Below are positions 51,864 through 61,232 of a stretch of DNA of 64,000 nt, piece after piece; the stretch's first letter is position 1, and each line of letters starts with the position of its first letter. Below the pieces are notes generated by a model that was not told where the DNA came from, ran no database searches, and saw nothing but the letters and a program-made list of their open reading frames with translations. The stretch is from an uncultured Lachnospiraceae bacterium. Its GTDB lineage: Bacteria > Bacillota > Clostridia > Lachnospirales > Lachnospiraceae. The translations under genes were made by a program, and so were the position numbers. The stretch covers positions 1 through 64,000 of the forward strand of contig CANRLR010000004.1 of the NCBI GenBank assembly GCA_947631505.1. Reading direction: 5' to 3'.

Positions 51864-52781
51864 TTATTCGTTGTAATTTACCAGCTCATTCAGCATTTTT
51901 GGAAGGTCGGTATCCATATTTTCATCAGAAAACTGACAAGTGCCCACAGCTTTGTGACCGCCTCCGCCGTATTTAAGCATGAGATGACCGACATCAACAT
52001 TTGAAGTCTTGTTTAACACGCTATAGCCGACAGCGGCAGAACAGCCCTTGCCCCCTTTGCCATTTACAATCCAGCAGGAAATATTCTGTTCCGGATACAT
52101 ACTGTAAATCATAAAACGGTTACCGGAGTAAATGGGATCAACTCCACGCAAGTCAGTAATAATTACATCTTTTTCAATACGAGTATGTGCTTTGACCATT
52201 TCCTGAAATTTTTCAGATTGTTCATGGTAAATCTCAATTCGCTCTACCACATCCGGCATGGATAATATTTCTTCTGTTGTCATTGTCCGGCAGGCATCGA
52301 TTAATTCTTCCATTAACTGGTAATTCGATATTCTGAAATTTCTCCAGCGTCCCAAACCAGTACGTGGGTCCATAATAAATCCGACCAGCACCCAACCTTC
52401 AGGATGAAGGATTTCATCAATCGTGAGATTGGCAGAATCTACTTTGTCTACAGCTTCCATCATATCATCAAATTGTGGGAAGCGTTCTTTTCCACCATAA
52501 TATTCATAAATAATACGTGCACAGGAAGGGGTGATACGGCTTTCCCCCTTATATTTTCCTTCTAACTGCTGGCGTTCGTGCTCGCTGGAATGATGGTCAA
52601 ACCAAAGTCCGCACCCTTCGACAAAAGGAACGTTGGCGAGACAGTCATCCTCCGTAATTTCTACTAATCCATCTTGTAAATCTTTTGGATGAGCAAATTT
52701 CCAGTGGTCAATAATGCCGGCTTCCTTTAATAAAGCCGCACAAGCTAAACCATCAAAATCCGATCTTGTTACAAGTCTCAT
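51864..52781 (-). CDS. DHH-family phosphoesterase
   Basis: This 305-residue protein is a cytoplasmic phosphoesterase of the DHH superfamily: TRSDFDGLACA (first metal site), WFDHHSSE (DHH motif), AVDKVD (third site) and the C-terminal DHHA1 block KYGGGGHKAVGTCQF. Relatives cleave short RNAs, pApA or polyphosphate; the exact substrate is not decidable here. The minus-strand GGAGG lies near ATG 52781. It is a stand-alone gene, convergent with the Rhs-linked group. Confidence 0.85.
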   Translation of the reverse strand: MRLVTRSDFDGLACAALLKEAGIIDHWKFAHPKDLQDGLVEITEDDCLANVPFVEGCGLWFDHHSSEHERQQLEGKYKGESRITPSCARIIYEYYGGKERFPQFDDMMEAVDKVDSANLTIDEILHPEGWVLVGFIMDPRTGLGRWRNFRISNYQLMEELIDACRTMTTEEILSMPDVVERIEIYHEQSEKFQEMVKAHTRIEKDVIITDLRGVDPIYSGNRFMIYSMYPEQNISCWIVNGKGGKGCSAAVGYSVLNKTSNVDVGHLMLKYGGGGHKAVGTCQFSDENMDTDLPKMLNELVNYNE

Positions 52782-53005
52782 AATAAGTAAACCTCCATTT
52801 TTTTCATCATACTAAATATGTGTACCCAAATATAATTAAATATATTATACTATAAACAGAAGAGTGGGGCAAGATTCTTTTGGAACGATTTAAATATGAA
52901 AAACTTTTACCTTTTATTTAATCCTGATAAAATATTTTGTATTTTGCAACATTTTCCCTTGCTCAATCGTATTAGTAGTAGAAAGACCAAAAAGGGGGTT
53001 TTTGT

Positions 53006-55009
53006 ATGAAGAAACCATTGTTTGTAATTTCAGCCTTTTTTTTACTCGTAGCATTGTCAGCGGCAGGGAAAGCTGGAAAGGCAGAGGCTGCGAAAAAGAC
53101 ATCAGTGAAAGCGGAATTAAAAAAGGGGACACTGACCATTTCCGGCAAAGGTGCTATGATGGCGAAGGTAAAAATAAAAAATAAGAACAAAGTTAAAAAA
53201 GTTGTAATAAAAAAAGGTGTTACGACGATTTCCAATAATGCCTTCAAAAATTACAAGAATTTAAAATCTGTTGTCATTCCAAAAACGGTTACTAAAATTG
53301 GATGCAAAAGTTTTTTTGGCACACCAATCAGACAATTAAAGGTTCCATCTAGCGTAAAGACAATTGGACAGGAAGCTTTTAGTAATATGCCGAAATTGAA
53401 AACACTGACAGTTCCGGGGAAATTTTCCATCAAAACGGTTGGGGGAGATGACAGCTCTGCCGGGGTGTGCAGCAATGTTGATACTGTTGTATTCAATACG
53501 AAATTGAATGTAAAGCGTACGGCTGCATTTACGTCTGAGAATTTTGTTGTATCAAAAAATGATTCCAAATATAAGAGTATTGACGGAGTGATATATTCTA
53601 AGGATGGAAAATCTATTGTACGGGTTCCTCAATTGCGTAAGGAACTCGTCATTGATGCGCAATGTGAGCATTTTGCCCTGCAGTCAGTATTAGATACGAA
53701 TGCAGATAATGAGGGAGATCCGATAGGAGGAAGCCGGGTAAAAAAAATAGTAATTCCGCCATCGGTAAAAAAAGTGGAGTCTGCACAATATGCTGGAGTC
53801 TGCCGCAATGAAAGCTATTTGTCCGGTGAAGAAAAAGAGGGGATTGCTCTTGAAATTCAATCAAAGCAGCTGGATGGCACTTCTCTCAATGAATTGATAA
53901 TATGGCTGGGAGCAAAGCCACAGGATGTTATGAAACAGCTTCCACAGCAGATTCATTTTGCAAATGATATGTATATTTCTTCGGATGGTGCACTGTTAAA
54001 ATATGCGGGAAAAGAAAAAGAGGTAACGATTCCGGCGGGGGTCACAAAAATTGGAAATTATGCTTTTTGGCGGGTAAATTGTCTGGAGAAGATTCATATG
54101 CCGGAAGGGCTGAAAGAAATAGGGGATTATGCCTTTTATGCCTGTTCGGATGTAATACGGGAAAAGGAACTGTGTGTTACCTTTCCTTCGACAATTCAAA
54201 GGATTGGTAAATCTGCATTTCAGCTGAATGCCATAAAGAGTTTAGTGATTCCAAAAAGTATTTCTTCCTATGGAGAATATGCCTTTGCAGATAATAAGCT
54301 GTCTCAGGTTACATTGCCGGATACATTAAAGACAATTCCCAAGGGGATGTTTGCGGGTTGTCAGTTAAAGAAAATTATGATACCGGATTCGGTACAAGAA
54401 ATAGGAGAAGAAGCATTTCTTGACTGTACAGAGGTCACAGAAATTCAGTTTGGAAAATCAGTGAAAAAAATTGGAAATAGTGCCTTTCAAGGGACAAAAG
54501 TTACAGCGGTTATATTACCTGTATCGGTAACCCATATAGGAAAGAATGCTTTTGCGAACAACTGGGAAGATGCACCAAAAAACCGTACAATTACAATTGC
54601 TGGTTCCAGTAAAGGAATTGAAAATTCTGCCTTTAAAACGCCGGAAGATACATTAATTTATCAGAAGTCCCATCAGGAAATGAAAACATTTTTTGATTCT
54701 TCATATGGCAAATTGTTAAAACTGAAGGCGAAAATTGTATTTAAGTGGAATAAAGTAAAAGATGCCAGTGGCTATCAGGCAGTATTTTCCACAAATAATA
54801 AATTCAAGAAAAATAAAAAGACTGTTTGGATGAAAAAATCTCAAAAAAAGGTGACCGTATCGGTTAAGGTGAAAAAGAATCAGGTGAAGAAAGTATTGTC
54901 GCATAAAACAGTGAAAATATATGGGAAAATTCGTCCTTATAAAGTGGTAAAAGGGAAAAAAATTTATGGAAGATGGACCGTGAATACGTTTGAATGCGAT
55001 GAATACTAA
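53006..55009 (+). CDS. BspA-type leucine-rich-repeat surface protein
   Basis: This 667-residue secreted protein has a signal peptide (cleavage near AEAAKK) and a series of BspA-like LRR_5 repeats (about 60-130 and 330-540), such as ISNNAFKNYKNLKSVVIPKTVTKIG and IGEEAFLDCTEVTEIQFG. A Lys-rich Fn3-like C-terminal domain (about 570-667) may bind the wall. BspA-like proteins mediate adhesion to host matrix or other bacteria. AAAGGGGG lies 7 bp before ATG 53006. No sortase motif is seen. The 224 bp upstream is AT-rich, with no convincing promoter. Confidence 0.85.
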   Translation: MKKPLFVISAFFLLVALSAAGKAGKAEAAKKTSVKAELKKGTLTISGKGAMMAKVKIKNKNKVKKVVIKKGVTTISNNAFKNYKNLKSVVIPKTVTKIGCKSFFGTPIRQLKVPSSVKTIGQEAFSNMPKLKTLTVPGKFSIKTVGGDDSSAGVCSNVDTVVFNTKLNVKRTAAFTSENFVVSKNDSKYKSIDGVIYSKDGKSIVRVPQLRKELVIDAQCEHFALQSVLDTNADNEGDPIGGSRVKKIVIPPSVKKVESAQYAGVCRNESYLSGEEKEGIALEIQSKQLDGTSLNELIIWLGAKPQDVMKQLPQQIHFANDMYISSDGALLKYAGKEKEVTIPAGVTKIGNYAFWRVNCLEKIHMPEGLKEIGDYAFYACSDVIREKELCVTFPSTIQRIGKSAFQLNAIKSLVIPKSISSYGEYAFADNKLSQVTLPDTLKTIPKGMFAGCQLKKIMIPDSVQEIGEEAFLDCTEVTEIQFGKSVKKIGNSAFQGTKVTAVILPVSVTHIGKNAFANNWEDAPKNRTITIAGSSKGIENSAFKTPEDTLIYQKSHQEMKTFFDSSYGKLLKLKAKIVFKWNKVKDASGYQAVFSTNNKFKKNKKTVWMKKSQKKVTVSVKVKKNQVKKVLSHKTVKIYGKIRPYKVVKGKKIYGRWTVNTFECDEY

Positions 55010-55018
55010 AAGAAGGTG

Positions 55019-55285
55019 ATGTATATTATTTTACATCCAATTGATAAAAGTCAAAAACAGCAGGAGTGGGAAAAATTTGTTTTTGAGAAAGAAAAATTAA
55101 GAGAAAAGATTGATAAGGAAATGCTTGGAGAGATGATGGAACATCATGAGGATGAAGATGAATATACTTTTACCATATACCATATAAAAGGAAAGGAAGA
55201 TAGTGAGGTAAAAATACTTGAACAACCTCAACCTGGTTATACTTATGTAATTCCCCACAATAGTTATCTGAAGTACGAACCCTAA
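55019..55285 (+). CDS. small acidic hypothetical protein
   Basis: This protein of about 88 residues is rich in Glu, Asp and Lys (KEKLREKIDKEMLGEMMEHHEDEDE), probably soluble. GTG 55016 or ATG 55019 are the starts; AGAAGGTGA overlaps them, so the exact start is unsure. It lies 9 bp after the BspA-like gene, and may be in the same unit. No family is recognised. Confidence 0.5.
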   Translation: MYIILHPIDKSQKQQEWEKFVFEKEKLREKIDKEMLGEMMEHHEDEDEYTFTIYHIKGKEDSEVKILEQPQPGYTYVIPHNSYLKYEP

Positions 55286-55322
55286 CATTTTCTTTACACT
55301 TACCTATATTTTGTGATAAAAT

Positions 55323-55359
55323 AAAACCGTGTATATGTGGTAGAGATACACGGTTTTTC
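55323..55359 (+). terminator. intrinsic terminator
   Basis: AAACCGTGTAT (55324-55334) pairs perfectly with ATACACGGTTT (55346-55356), then TTCT. It ends the BspA-like unit before the symporter gene. Confidence 0.8.
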
Positions 55360-55416
55360 TATAGTAGAAAATACGAAGGATAGTTTGTAAAGAATCACTT
55401 CGGGATGGAGGAAAAT

Positions 55417-56931
55417 ATGACAATAAAAATTATTTTGCTGCTTGTGTTTTTTGTTGTTATGCTGGGGATTGGTTTTTACTCCAGAAAGCATGCTGCTAAT
55501 GTAAATGGATTTGTGTTAGGAGGTCGTTCAGTTGGGCCATGGCTGACGGCATTTGCTTATGGTACATCTTATTTTTCGGCGGTAGTCTTTGTAGGATATG
55601 CAGGACAGTTTGGATATAAGTATGGACTTGCCTCCACATGGATAGGTATTGGAAATGCACTGCTGGGTTCTTTGATTGCATGGGTTGTGTTGGGAAGAAG
55701 AACCCGTATTATGACAAAGCATTTAAAATCCATGACAATGCCGGATTTTTTTGCGAAGCGTTATGAGAGTGAATCGCTTCGGGTAGCGGCATCTATGATT
55801 GCCTTTGTTTTCCTGATTCCGTATACTGCTTCTGTATATAATGGGTTATCCTACCTTTTTGGTATGGCATTTGATATTGATTTTCGTATTTGTGTCGTTG
55901 TAATGGCATTCCTTACCGGAGTGTATGTAATCATTGGTGGTTACATGGCAACGGCACTGAATGATTTGGTTCAGGGAATCATTATGCTGTTTGGTATTGT
56001 GGCAGTAATCGCTGCCGTACTCAGTGGTCATGGCGGTTTCATTGCGGCAGTGAAAGAATTGGCCAATGTACCGAGTGATGTGATGCCGGGAGCATATTCT
56101 TCTTTCTTCGGTCCAGATCCGCTGAACCTGCTGGGAGTTGTTATTCTTACTTCACTGGGAACCTGGGGACTTCCGCAGATGATTCAGAAATTTTATGCTA
56201 TTAAGGATGAAAAGGCAGTGCATACAGGAACTGTTATTTCTACCTTGTTTGCTGTTGTAGTTTCGGGAGGATGTTATTTTCTCGGTGGATTCAGCCGTAT
56301 ATCCGGTGTTCAGGCGGCCGCAGACGGAAAAGTGGCTTATGACACAATTATTCCGATGATGTTATCCTCTCTACCGGATATTTTGATTGGCATTGTAATC
56401 GTATTAGTATTGTCTGCCTCAATGTCTACGTTATCGAGTTTGGTATTGACTTCCAGTTCAACGCTGACACTTGATTTTATAAAACCATTGTTCGTAAAAA
56501 ATATGAATGAGAAGAAACAGCTGATATGGATGAGAGCACTTCTTGCCTTTTTCATTGTACTTTCTGTGGTGATTGCATTAGATCCTCCTGCATTTATTGC
56601 ACAGCTAATGGGAATTTCGTGGGGAGCACTGGCAGGGGCATTTTTGGCACCATTCCTGTATGGACTGTATTGGAGAGGTGTCACAAAAGCAGCAGTATGG
56701 GCAAGCTTTATTTGCGGAGTTGGCATTACGGTTGCTAATATGTTCTTTTCCTTTATAGAGTCACCGATTAATGCGGGAGCATTGGCAATGATTGCCGGAT
56801 TGGTCGTAGTCCCAATTGTAAGTCTTATTACTCCGGGGTTAGAGAAAGCTAAGGTGGATGACATCTTTAGCTGTTTGGAAGAAAAAGTCATGGTGGAGAA
56901 AAAAGTGGCTCTGCCAAAAGAAGAAAAATAG
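55417..56931 (+). CDS. sodium:solute symporter (SSS family)
   Basis: This 504-residue polytopic protein has about 13 transmembrane helices. Its N-terminal part has GFYSRKHAANVNGFVLGGRSVGPW and AYGTSYFSAVVFVGYAGQFGYKYGL, and mid-protein IGGYMATALNDLVQGIIM and LGTWGLPQMIQKFYAIKDEKA, all typical of the SSS family (proline, pantothenate and related carriers). It would import an organic solute with Na+. ATG 55417, 5 bp after GGAGG, is used; ATG 55405 overlaps that site. The substrate is not decidable from sequence alone. Confidence 0.88.
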   Translation: MTIKIILLLVFFVVMLGIGFYSRKHAANVNGFVLGGRSVGPWLTAFAYGTSYFSAVVFVGYAGQFGYKYGLASTWIGIGNALLGSLIAWVVLGRRTRIMTKHLKSMTMPDFFAKRYESESLRVAASMIAFVFLIPYTASVYNGLSYLFGMAFDIDFRICVVVMAFLTGVYVIIGGYMATALNDLVQGIIMLFGIVAVIAAVLSGHGGFIAAVKELANVPSDVMPGAYSSFFGPDPLNLLGVVILTSLGTWGLPQMIQKFYAIKDEKAVHTGTVISTLFAVVVSGGCYFLGGFSRISGVQAAADGKVAYDTIIPMMLSSLPDILIGIVIVLVLSASMSTLSSLVLTSSSTLTLDFIKPLFVKNMNEKKQLIWMRALLAFFIVLSVVIALDPPAFIAQLMGISWGALAGAFLAPFLYGLYWRGVTKAAVWASFICGVGITVANMFFSFIESPINAGALAMIAGLVVVPIVSLITPGLEKAKVDDIFSCLEEKVMVEKKVALPKEEK

Positions 56932-56998
56932 AAGTTAGTCCGATGCTGTAAAATGAACAGGGGCATATAGCTGCAGCATCAGACAGTCAGGAGGGAGC

Positions 56999-58282
56999 AT
57001 GAGGATGACATCTGGGAAAAAGAGACAGAGTCTGCTTGTACTAATTCTGAAATTATCTGTGATACCGGTTCTAGTGCTGGGAATAATTCTAACGATTTAC
57101 AGCCGGAATGCGGTTCGTTCCGGAATGGTCTTTGAAATAGAAAAAAGCCTTTCCGGGATTGCTCACCATCTTATTAGTTCCTATAATATGGTGGATGCTG
57201 GGGATTTTGCCTATGTGGATGGAAAAGTCATGAAAGGGGAAACAGACCTTACTTCCGATTACCGGCTTTTAGATGATATCAAAAATGATACCGGTGCGGA
57301 TGTCACAATTTGTCTTGGGATGGAACGCTGCTTGACAACAGTTGTGGATGAAAATGGCAACCGGCTGACGGGGACGGCATTGTCGGAAGATGTGCGACAG
57401 GTAGTATATGGGAAGGGGGAGGAGTATTTCTCGGAAAGCGTAAGTGTTGGTGATAAAAAGTTCTTTGCATATTATGTTCCGATTCAGAATCATGACGGTC
57501 AGATTATCGGTGTGAGCTTTGCCGGACAGCCGGTTGACTCGGTTAACCGCTCCATGAATTTTATACTTCAGGGGAATGTAATTATTTGTACATTTATTGT
57601 GTTATTGGCAGGGTTCATCTGCTATTTGTCTGCACAGAAAATTATGACTACGATTTGGCATATTAAGGTGTTTTTAGAAGAACTTGCCAGAGGGAAATTC
57701 GGTCAGGAGATGCCGGATGCAGTTACAAAGCGACGGGATGAAATGGGTGAGATAGGAGAATATGCAGTTGCTGTCAGCAATTCTCTGGAAGAGATGGTGA
57801 CGAAAGATCCTTTGACCGGATTGTTGAACCGGTGCGCCTGCCTCATAGAGGTCGAAGAATACCAAAAGGAAGAGGCATTTACCATTGCGATGGGCGATAT
57901 TGATTTTTTTAAAAAGGTAAATGATAATTATGGACATGATAAAGGAGATGAGGTCCTTAAATATGTGGCTTCTGTTCTGCGGGAAACGGTCGGGGAACAA
58001 GGCTTTGCTGCCCGATGGGGAGGAGAAGAATTTTTCCTTGGGCTGAAGGAAGAAAGAGAGAAAATGCAGGAGCAGCTTGAGAGGGCAATGGAGCGAATCA
58101 GAACGCATGAATTTATAGGAAACGGTAAAAAATTCCATATAACGGTGAGTATAGGAATTCTTTCTTATAAGCCGGAGCTGTCTTTTGATGCGAATGTAAA
58201 AAAAGCAGATGAATTGCTTTATTATGGCAAGGAAAATGGAAGGAATCAAATTGTTTCAGAGGGTACTGTCTGCACCAACTAA
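56999..58282 (+). CDS. membrane diguanylate cyclase (Cache-HAMP-GGDEF)
   Basis: This 427-residue protein makes cyclic di-GMP. It has a TM helix (about 12-34), an extracellular single-Cache-like sensor (about 40-185; FFAYYVPIQNHDGQIIGVSFAGQP), a second TM helix (about 195-215), a HAMP-like linker and a GGDEF domain with an intact active site RWGGEEF (GGEEF at 341-345). An inhibitory RxxD before it is not obvious. ATG 56999 is near AGGAGGGA; ATG 57005 is equally possible. The PilZ protein at 26244 is a possible receptor in the same cell. Confidence 0.92.
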   Translation: MRMTSGKKRQSLLVLILKLSVIPVLVLGIILTIYSRNAVRSGMVFEIEKSLSGIAHHLISSYNMVDAGDFAYVDGKVMKGETDLTSDYRLLDDIKNDTGADVTICLGMERCLTTVVDENGNRLTGTALSEDVRQVVYGKGEEYFSESVSVGDKKFFAYYVPIQNHDGQIIGVSFAGQPVDSVNRSMNFILQGNVIICTFIVLLAGFICYLSAQKIMTTIWHIKVFLEELARGKFGQEMPDAVTKRRDEMGEIGEYAVAVSNSLEEMVTKDPLTGLLNRCACLIEVEEYQKEEAFTIAMGDIDFFKKVNDNYGHDKGDEVLKYVASVLRETVGEQGFAARWGGEEFFLGLKEEREKMQEQLERAMERIRTHEFIGNGKKFHITVSIGILSYKPELSFDANVKKADELLYYGKENGRNQIVSEGTVCTN

Positions 58283-58285
58283 TAC

Positions 58286-58314
58286 TTGAAAAACATTATC
58301 ATGTATGATATTCT
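58286..58314 (+). promoter_or_regulatory. promoter of the [FeFe] hydrogenase gene
   Basis: TTGAAA (58286-58291), 17 bp, TATTCT (58309-58314) with TG at 58306-58307 (extended -10). Confidence 0.55.
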
Positions 58315-58369
58315 AAAGCTAGTTAGGAAGAAGTTCAAAACGAAATTTTAGAAAGGAATGGAGGATATC

Positions 58370-59872
58370 ATGAGAGGAATTGAAACCCCGATTAAAAAAT
58401 TAAGAAAAAAGGTATTTACGGAAGTAGCTAAAGTTGCTTTTGATTCTACTAACATTAATGATGATATTGAGGCGATTCCGTATCGTATTACGCCAAGTGA
58501 TATTCCGAAATACAGAGAGAGCATATACCGAGAGAGAGCAATTTGTTCGGAGCGTGTTCGTTTGGCTATGGGTCTGTCCCTGCGTCCAGATGATGAACCG
58601 GTGCATGTAACCAGTGGATTGGATGCCAGTAATGTGGCACAGAAATATTACGAGCCGCCGCTAATGCAGGTTATTCCGTCTGCCTGTGATATGTGTGAAG
58701 ACAATGTATACGAGGTGTCGAATCAGTGTCGTGGCTGTATGGCACATCCGTGTGTAGAGGTCTGTCCAAAGGGTGCCATCTCGATTATAAATGGAAAATC
58801 TCACATTGATAAAGAAAAATGTATTAAATGTGGTAAATGTAAGGCAATCTGTCCTTACGATGCCATCGCGAAAAAAGTTCGTCCGTGTGCTGCTGCCTGC
58901 GGAATCAAGGCAATCGGCACAGACAGCTTGGGACGTGCACAGATTGATGATGATAAATGTGTAAAATGTGGTCAGTGTATGGCTAGTTGCCCATTTGGAG
59001 CAATTGCAGATAAATCTCAGATATTCCAGTTGATTCAGGCGATGAAAAAAGGACCGGTCATCGCGGAACTGGCACCAGCTGTAATCGGGCAGTTCGGTGA
59101 TGATGTAAGACTTTGGAAGATTAAAGCTGCATTAAAAGAAATTGGCTTTGCCGATGTATATGAGGTTGCTTTAGGAGCAGATATCGGTGCAGTAACAGAG
59201 GCACATCATTATGTAAATGAAGTGAAGACAGGAAATCTGCCATTCCTTCTTACATCCTGTTGTCCGGCATGGTCGGTATTGGCGAAGAGAACATTATCTA
59301 AGGAGCTGGCAGAGACCGTATCCAGTGCACTGACACCAATGGTTGCAACAGCGAGAACCATTAAGCAAAGACATCCGGATTCTAAGATTGTGTTTGTAGG
59401 TCCATGTGCAGCGAAGAAGCTGGAGGCATCCCGTACTACGGTGCGGAGTGATGTGGATTTTGTTATTACCTTTGAGGAATTAGAAGCGATTTTTGCGGCA
59501 AAAGGCATTGATATGGCAACTTATGATTGTGAGGAGCCAATTCATGATGCGACAGGAACCGGACGTGGTTATGCGGTTGCTGGCGGTGTTGCCAATGCAA
59601 TTGAGAATTGTATTAATGAATATTATCCGGGGACAGAAGTATATATTGAACATGCCGAGGGCTTGGCAGAATGTCAAAAAATGTTGATGCTGGCAAAAGC
59701 CGGTAAGAAGGATGGCTGTATGATTGAGGGAATGGGCTGTCCGGGTGGATGTGTAGCCGGAGTAGGTACGAACATTGCGATTCCTAAGGCGGCACAGGCA
59801 GTTAAGAAGTTTGTTAAAGATTCTACAACTGCATTACCGCCAAAAGAATATTCCAAGATTGAACTGCCATAA
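58370..59872 (+). CDS. monomeric [FeFe] hydrogenase, group-B-like
   Basis: This 500-residue protein reduces protons or oxidises hydrogen in the cytoplasm. It has an N-terminal region with extra cysteines (CDMCEDN, CRGCMAHPC), a two-[4Fe-4S] ferredoxin part (CIKCGKCKAICP; CVKCGQCMASCP) and the H-cluster domain with TSCCPAW (C297), VGPCAAKKLEA and GMGCPGGCVAG. These differ from the group A forms (MPCxxK, ExMACxxGC), which points to group B. ATG 58370 with GGAGG 5 bp upstream is used. It is a single-gene unit with a terminator after it; a redox partner, probably ferredoxin, is inferred. Confidence 0.9.
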   Translation: MRGIETPIKKLRKKVFTEVAKVAFDSTNINDDIEAIPYRITPSDIPKYRESIYRERAICSERVRLAMGLSLRPDDEPVHVTSGLDASNVAQKYYEPPLMQVIPSACDMCEDNVYEVSNQCRGCMAHPCVEVCPKGAISIINGKSHIDKEKCIKCGKCKAICPYDAIAKKVRPCAAACGIKAIGTDSLGRAQIDDDKCVKCGQCMASCPFGAIADKSQIFQLIQAMKKGPVIAELAPAVIGQFGDDVRLWKIKAALKEIGFADVYEVALGADIGAVTEAHHYVNEVKTGNLPFLLTSCCPAWSVLAKRTLSKELAETVSSALTPMVATARTIKQRHPDSKIVFVGPCAAKKLEASRTTVRSDVDFVITFEELEAIFAAKGIDMATYDCEEPIHDATGTGRGYAVAGGVANAIENCINEYYPGTEVYIEHAEGLAECQKMLMLAKAGKKDGCMIEGMGCPGGCVAGVGTNIAIPKAAQAVKKFVKDSTTALPPKEYSKIELP

Positions 59873-59893
59873 CGGCGAAGTAAAAAAGAAACG

Positions 59894-59933
59894 AAAGAGG
59901 GGCACACTTTGATTAGTGTTGCCCTTTTGTTAT
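59894..59933 (+). terminator. terminator of the hydrogenase gene
   Basis: AGGGGCACACT and AGTGTTGCCCT pair with two mismatches across a 6-nt loop, then TTTGTT. Confidence 0.7.
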
Positions 59934-59982
59934 AAGAATGGGGCAGTGTGAAAAATATGCTCGCTTCGGAATGGGGATTTAT

Positions 59983-61170
59983 ATGATACGTAAATTGGTC
60001 CTCTTTACAGAGGGAATTGAAACTTTGTCCTTCTTTACAAAGGAAATGGGAAAAGCATTTGAAAAGTCAGGTTATGAAGTATTTTATTTTAATCAGTGTA
60101 AGGAATATGATAGTCTGTCAAATCTGCTATGGTTCGCGGAGCCGAAAATAACAGCTGCGATTAGTTTTAATTTTAGCGGGTGCAGCGGCGAGGATTATAT
60201 GATTGACGCAAAAGGAATTAATTTCTTTGAGGCAAGGGAAATCCCTTTCTTTAACATTGTGGTGGATCCTCCCTTTTACTATCATAAATTTCTTCCCTAC
60301 TTACCGAAAGATTACACGCAGATTTCGATTGACCGGGAACATGAACGTTATCTGAAACGTTTTTTTCCAGAGATAAAACGGGGACCGTTTCTGCCTCTTG
60401 CGGGGACCCCGCTTTGGGAAGAAAATACGCTGCCGGGCTGGGAAGAACGGCCGGTGGATGTTATTTTTACTGGGAATTACATAGCACCATCCCAGTATGA
60501 AAAAACGATTACCCGGATCAATAATGAGTACACAGAGTTTTACTATTCCATAATAAGGGATTTAATCGAGCATCCACATATGGGAATGGCAGAGGGAATC
60601 ATTCAGCATATGGAGCGGGATGTCGAGGATCTGACAGAAGAGGGATTGAAAGAAAATATGCCGAATATGATTATGATTGACCTCTATGTAAGGAATTATT
60701 TCCGGGGAGAAGTGGTGAAGGCTTTGGCAGATTCCGGCATAAAGGTAGTCTGCTATGGTGCAGGATGGGATGCTCTGGACTGTAAACATCCTGAGAATAT
60801 AATCAATGGGAAATTTCAGAATTCCCTCGTATGTCTGCAGAAAATCAGCAAGAGTAAAATTTCTCTGAATGTAATGCCATGGTTCAAAGAGGGCGGTCAT
60901 GACCGGGTATTTAACTCTATGCTCAATGGAGCGGTCTGTATAACAGATTGGAGTAAGTATTTGGAGGAGGAATTACAGGACGGAAGTGATGTATTTTTTT
61001 ATGAGCTGGATGAATTGCAGCAAGTTTCGGAATTGACAGCAAAACTTTTAAAAGATAGAGAACGGTGGGAATATATGCAGAAGAAAGCGTATCAGACGGC
61101 AAAAAGAAGCCATACATGGGAACAACGTGTCATGTTCATACAGAAAGAAATACTTTGCAAGATACCATGA
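59983..61170 (+). CDS. CgeB-like glycosyltransferase family protein
   Basis: This 395-residue protein resembles the CgeB/DUF3880 group with a GT-B fold: an N-terminal domain (KLVLFTEGIETLSFFTKEMGKAFEKSGYEV), DPPFYYHKFL, and a C-terminal Glyco_trans_1_2-like part (KSKISLNVMPWFKEGGHDRVFNSMLNGAVCITDWSKYL). It probably transfers a sugar from a nucleotide donor to a surface or spore component. ATG 59983 has GGGG 6 bp upstream; in-frame starts reach back to 59938. No partner genes adjoin it. Confidence 0.75.
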   Translation: MIRKLVLFTEGIETLSFFTKEMGKAFEKSGYEVFYFNQCKEYDSLSNLLWFAEPKITAAISFNFSGCSGEDYMIDAKGINFFEAREIPFFNIVVDPPFYYHKFLPYLPKDYTQISIDREHERYLKRFFPEIKRGPFLPLAGTPLWEENTLPGWEERPVDVIFTGNYIAPSQYEKTITRINNEYTEFYYSIIRDLIEHPHMGMAEGIIQHMERDVEDLTEEGLKENMPNMIMIDLYVRNYFRGEVVKALADSGIKVVCYGAGWDALDCKHPENIINGKFQNSLVCLQKISKSKISLNVMPWFKEGGHDRVFNSMLNGAVCITDWSKYLEEELQDGSDVFFYELDELQQVSELTAKLLKDRERWEYMQKKAYQTAKRSHTWEQRVMFIQKEILCKIP

Positions 61171-61200
61171 AATAGAGTATAATGACAATTATGTATTGCG

Positions 61201-61215
61201 ATACTTAAGTATAAT
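61201..61215 (+). promoter_or_regulatory. palindrome with -10 box before the PBP gene
   Basis: ATACTTAAGTAT (61201-61212) is a perfect 12-bp palindrome whose right end begins a TATAAT box (61210-61215). A good -35 at 17 bp is not seen. It may be a regulated promoter. Confidence 0.3.
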
Positions 61216-61232
61216 TTGGAATGGAGGTAAAA

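Noticed and set aside
52782-53005. AT-rich gap before the BspA-like gene as a regulatory RNA
   Set aside because: No stable stem, T-box, riboswitch motif or tRNA shape is visible; promoters for either side are only guesses.
56337-56966. 209-codon minus-strand frame over the symporter gene
   Set aside because: It lies opposite a clearly conserved transporter. No ribosome site or family resemblance.
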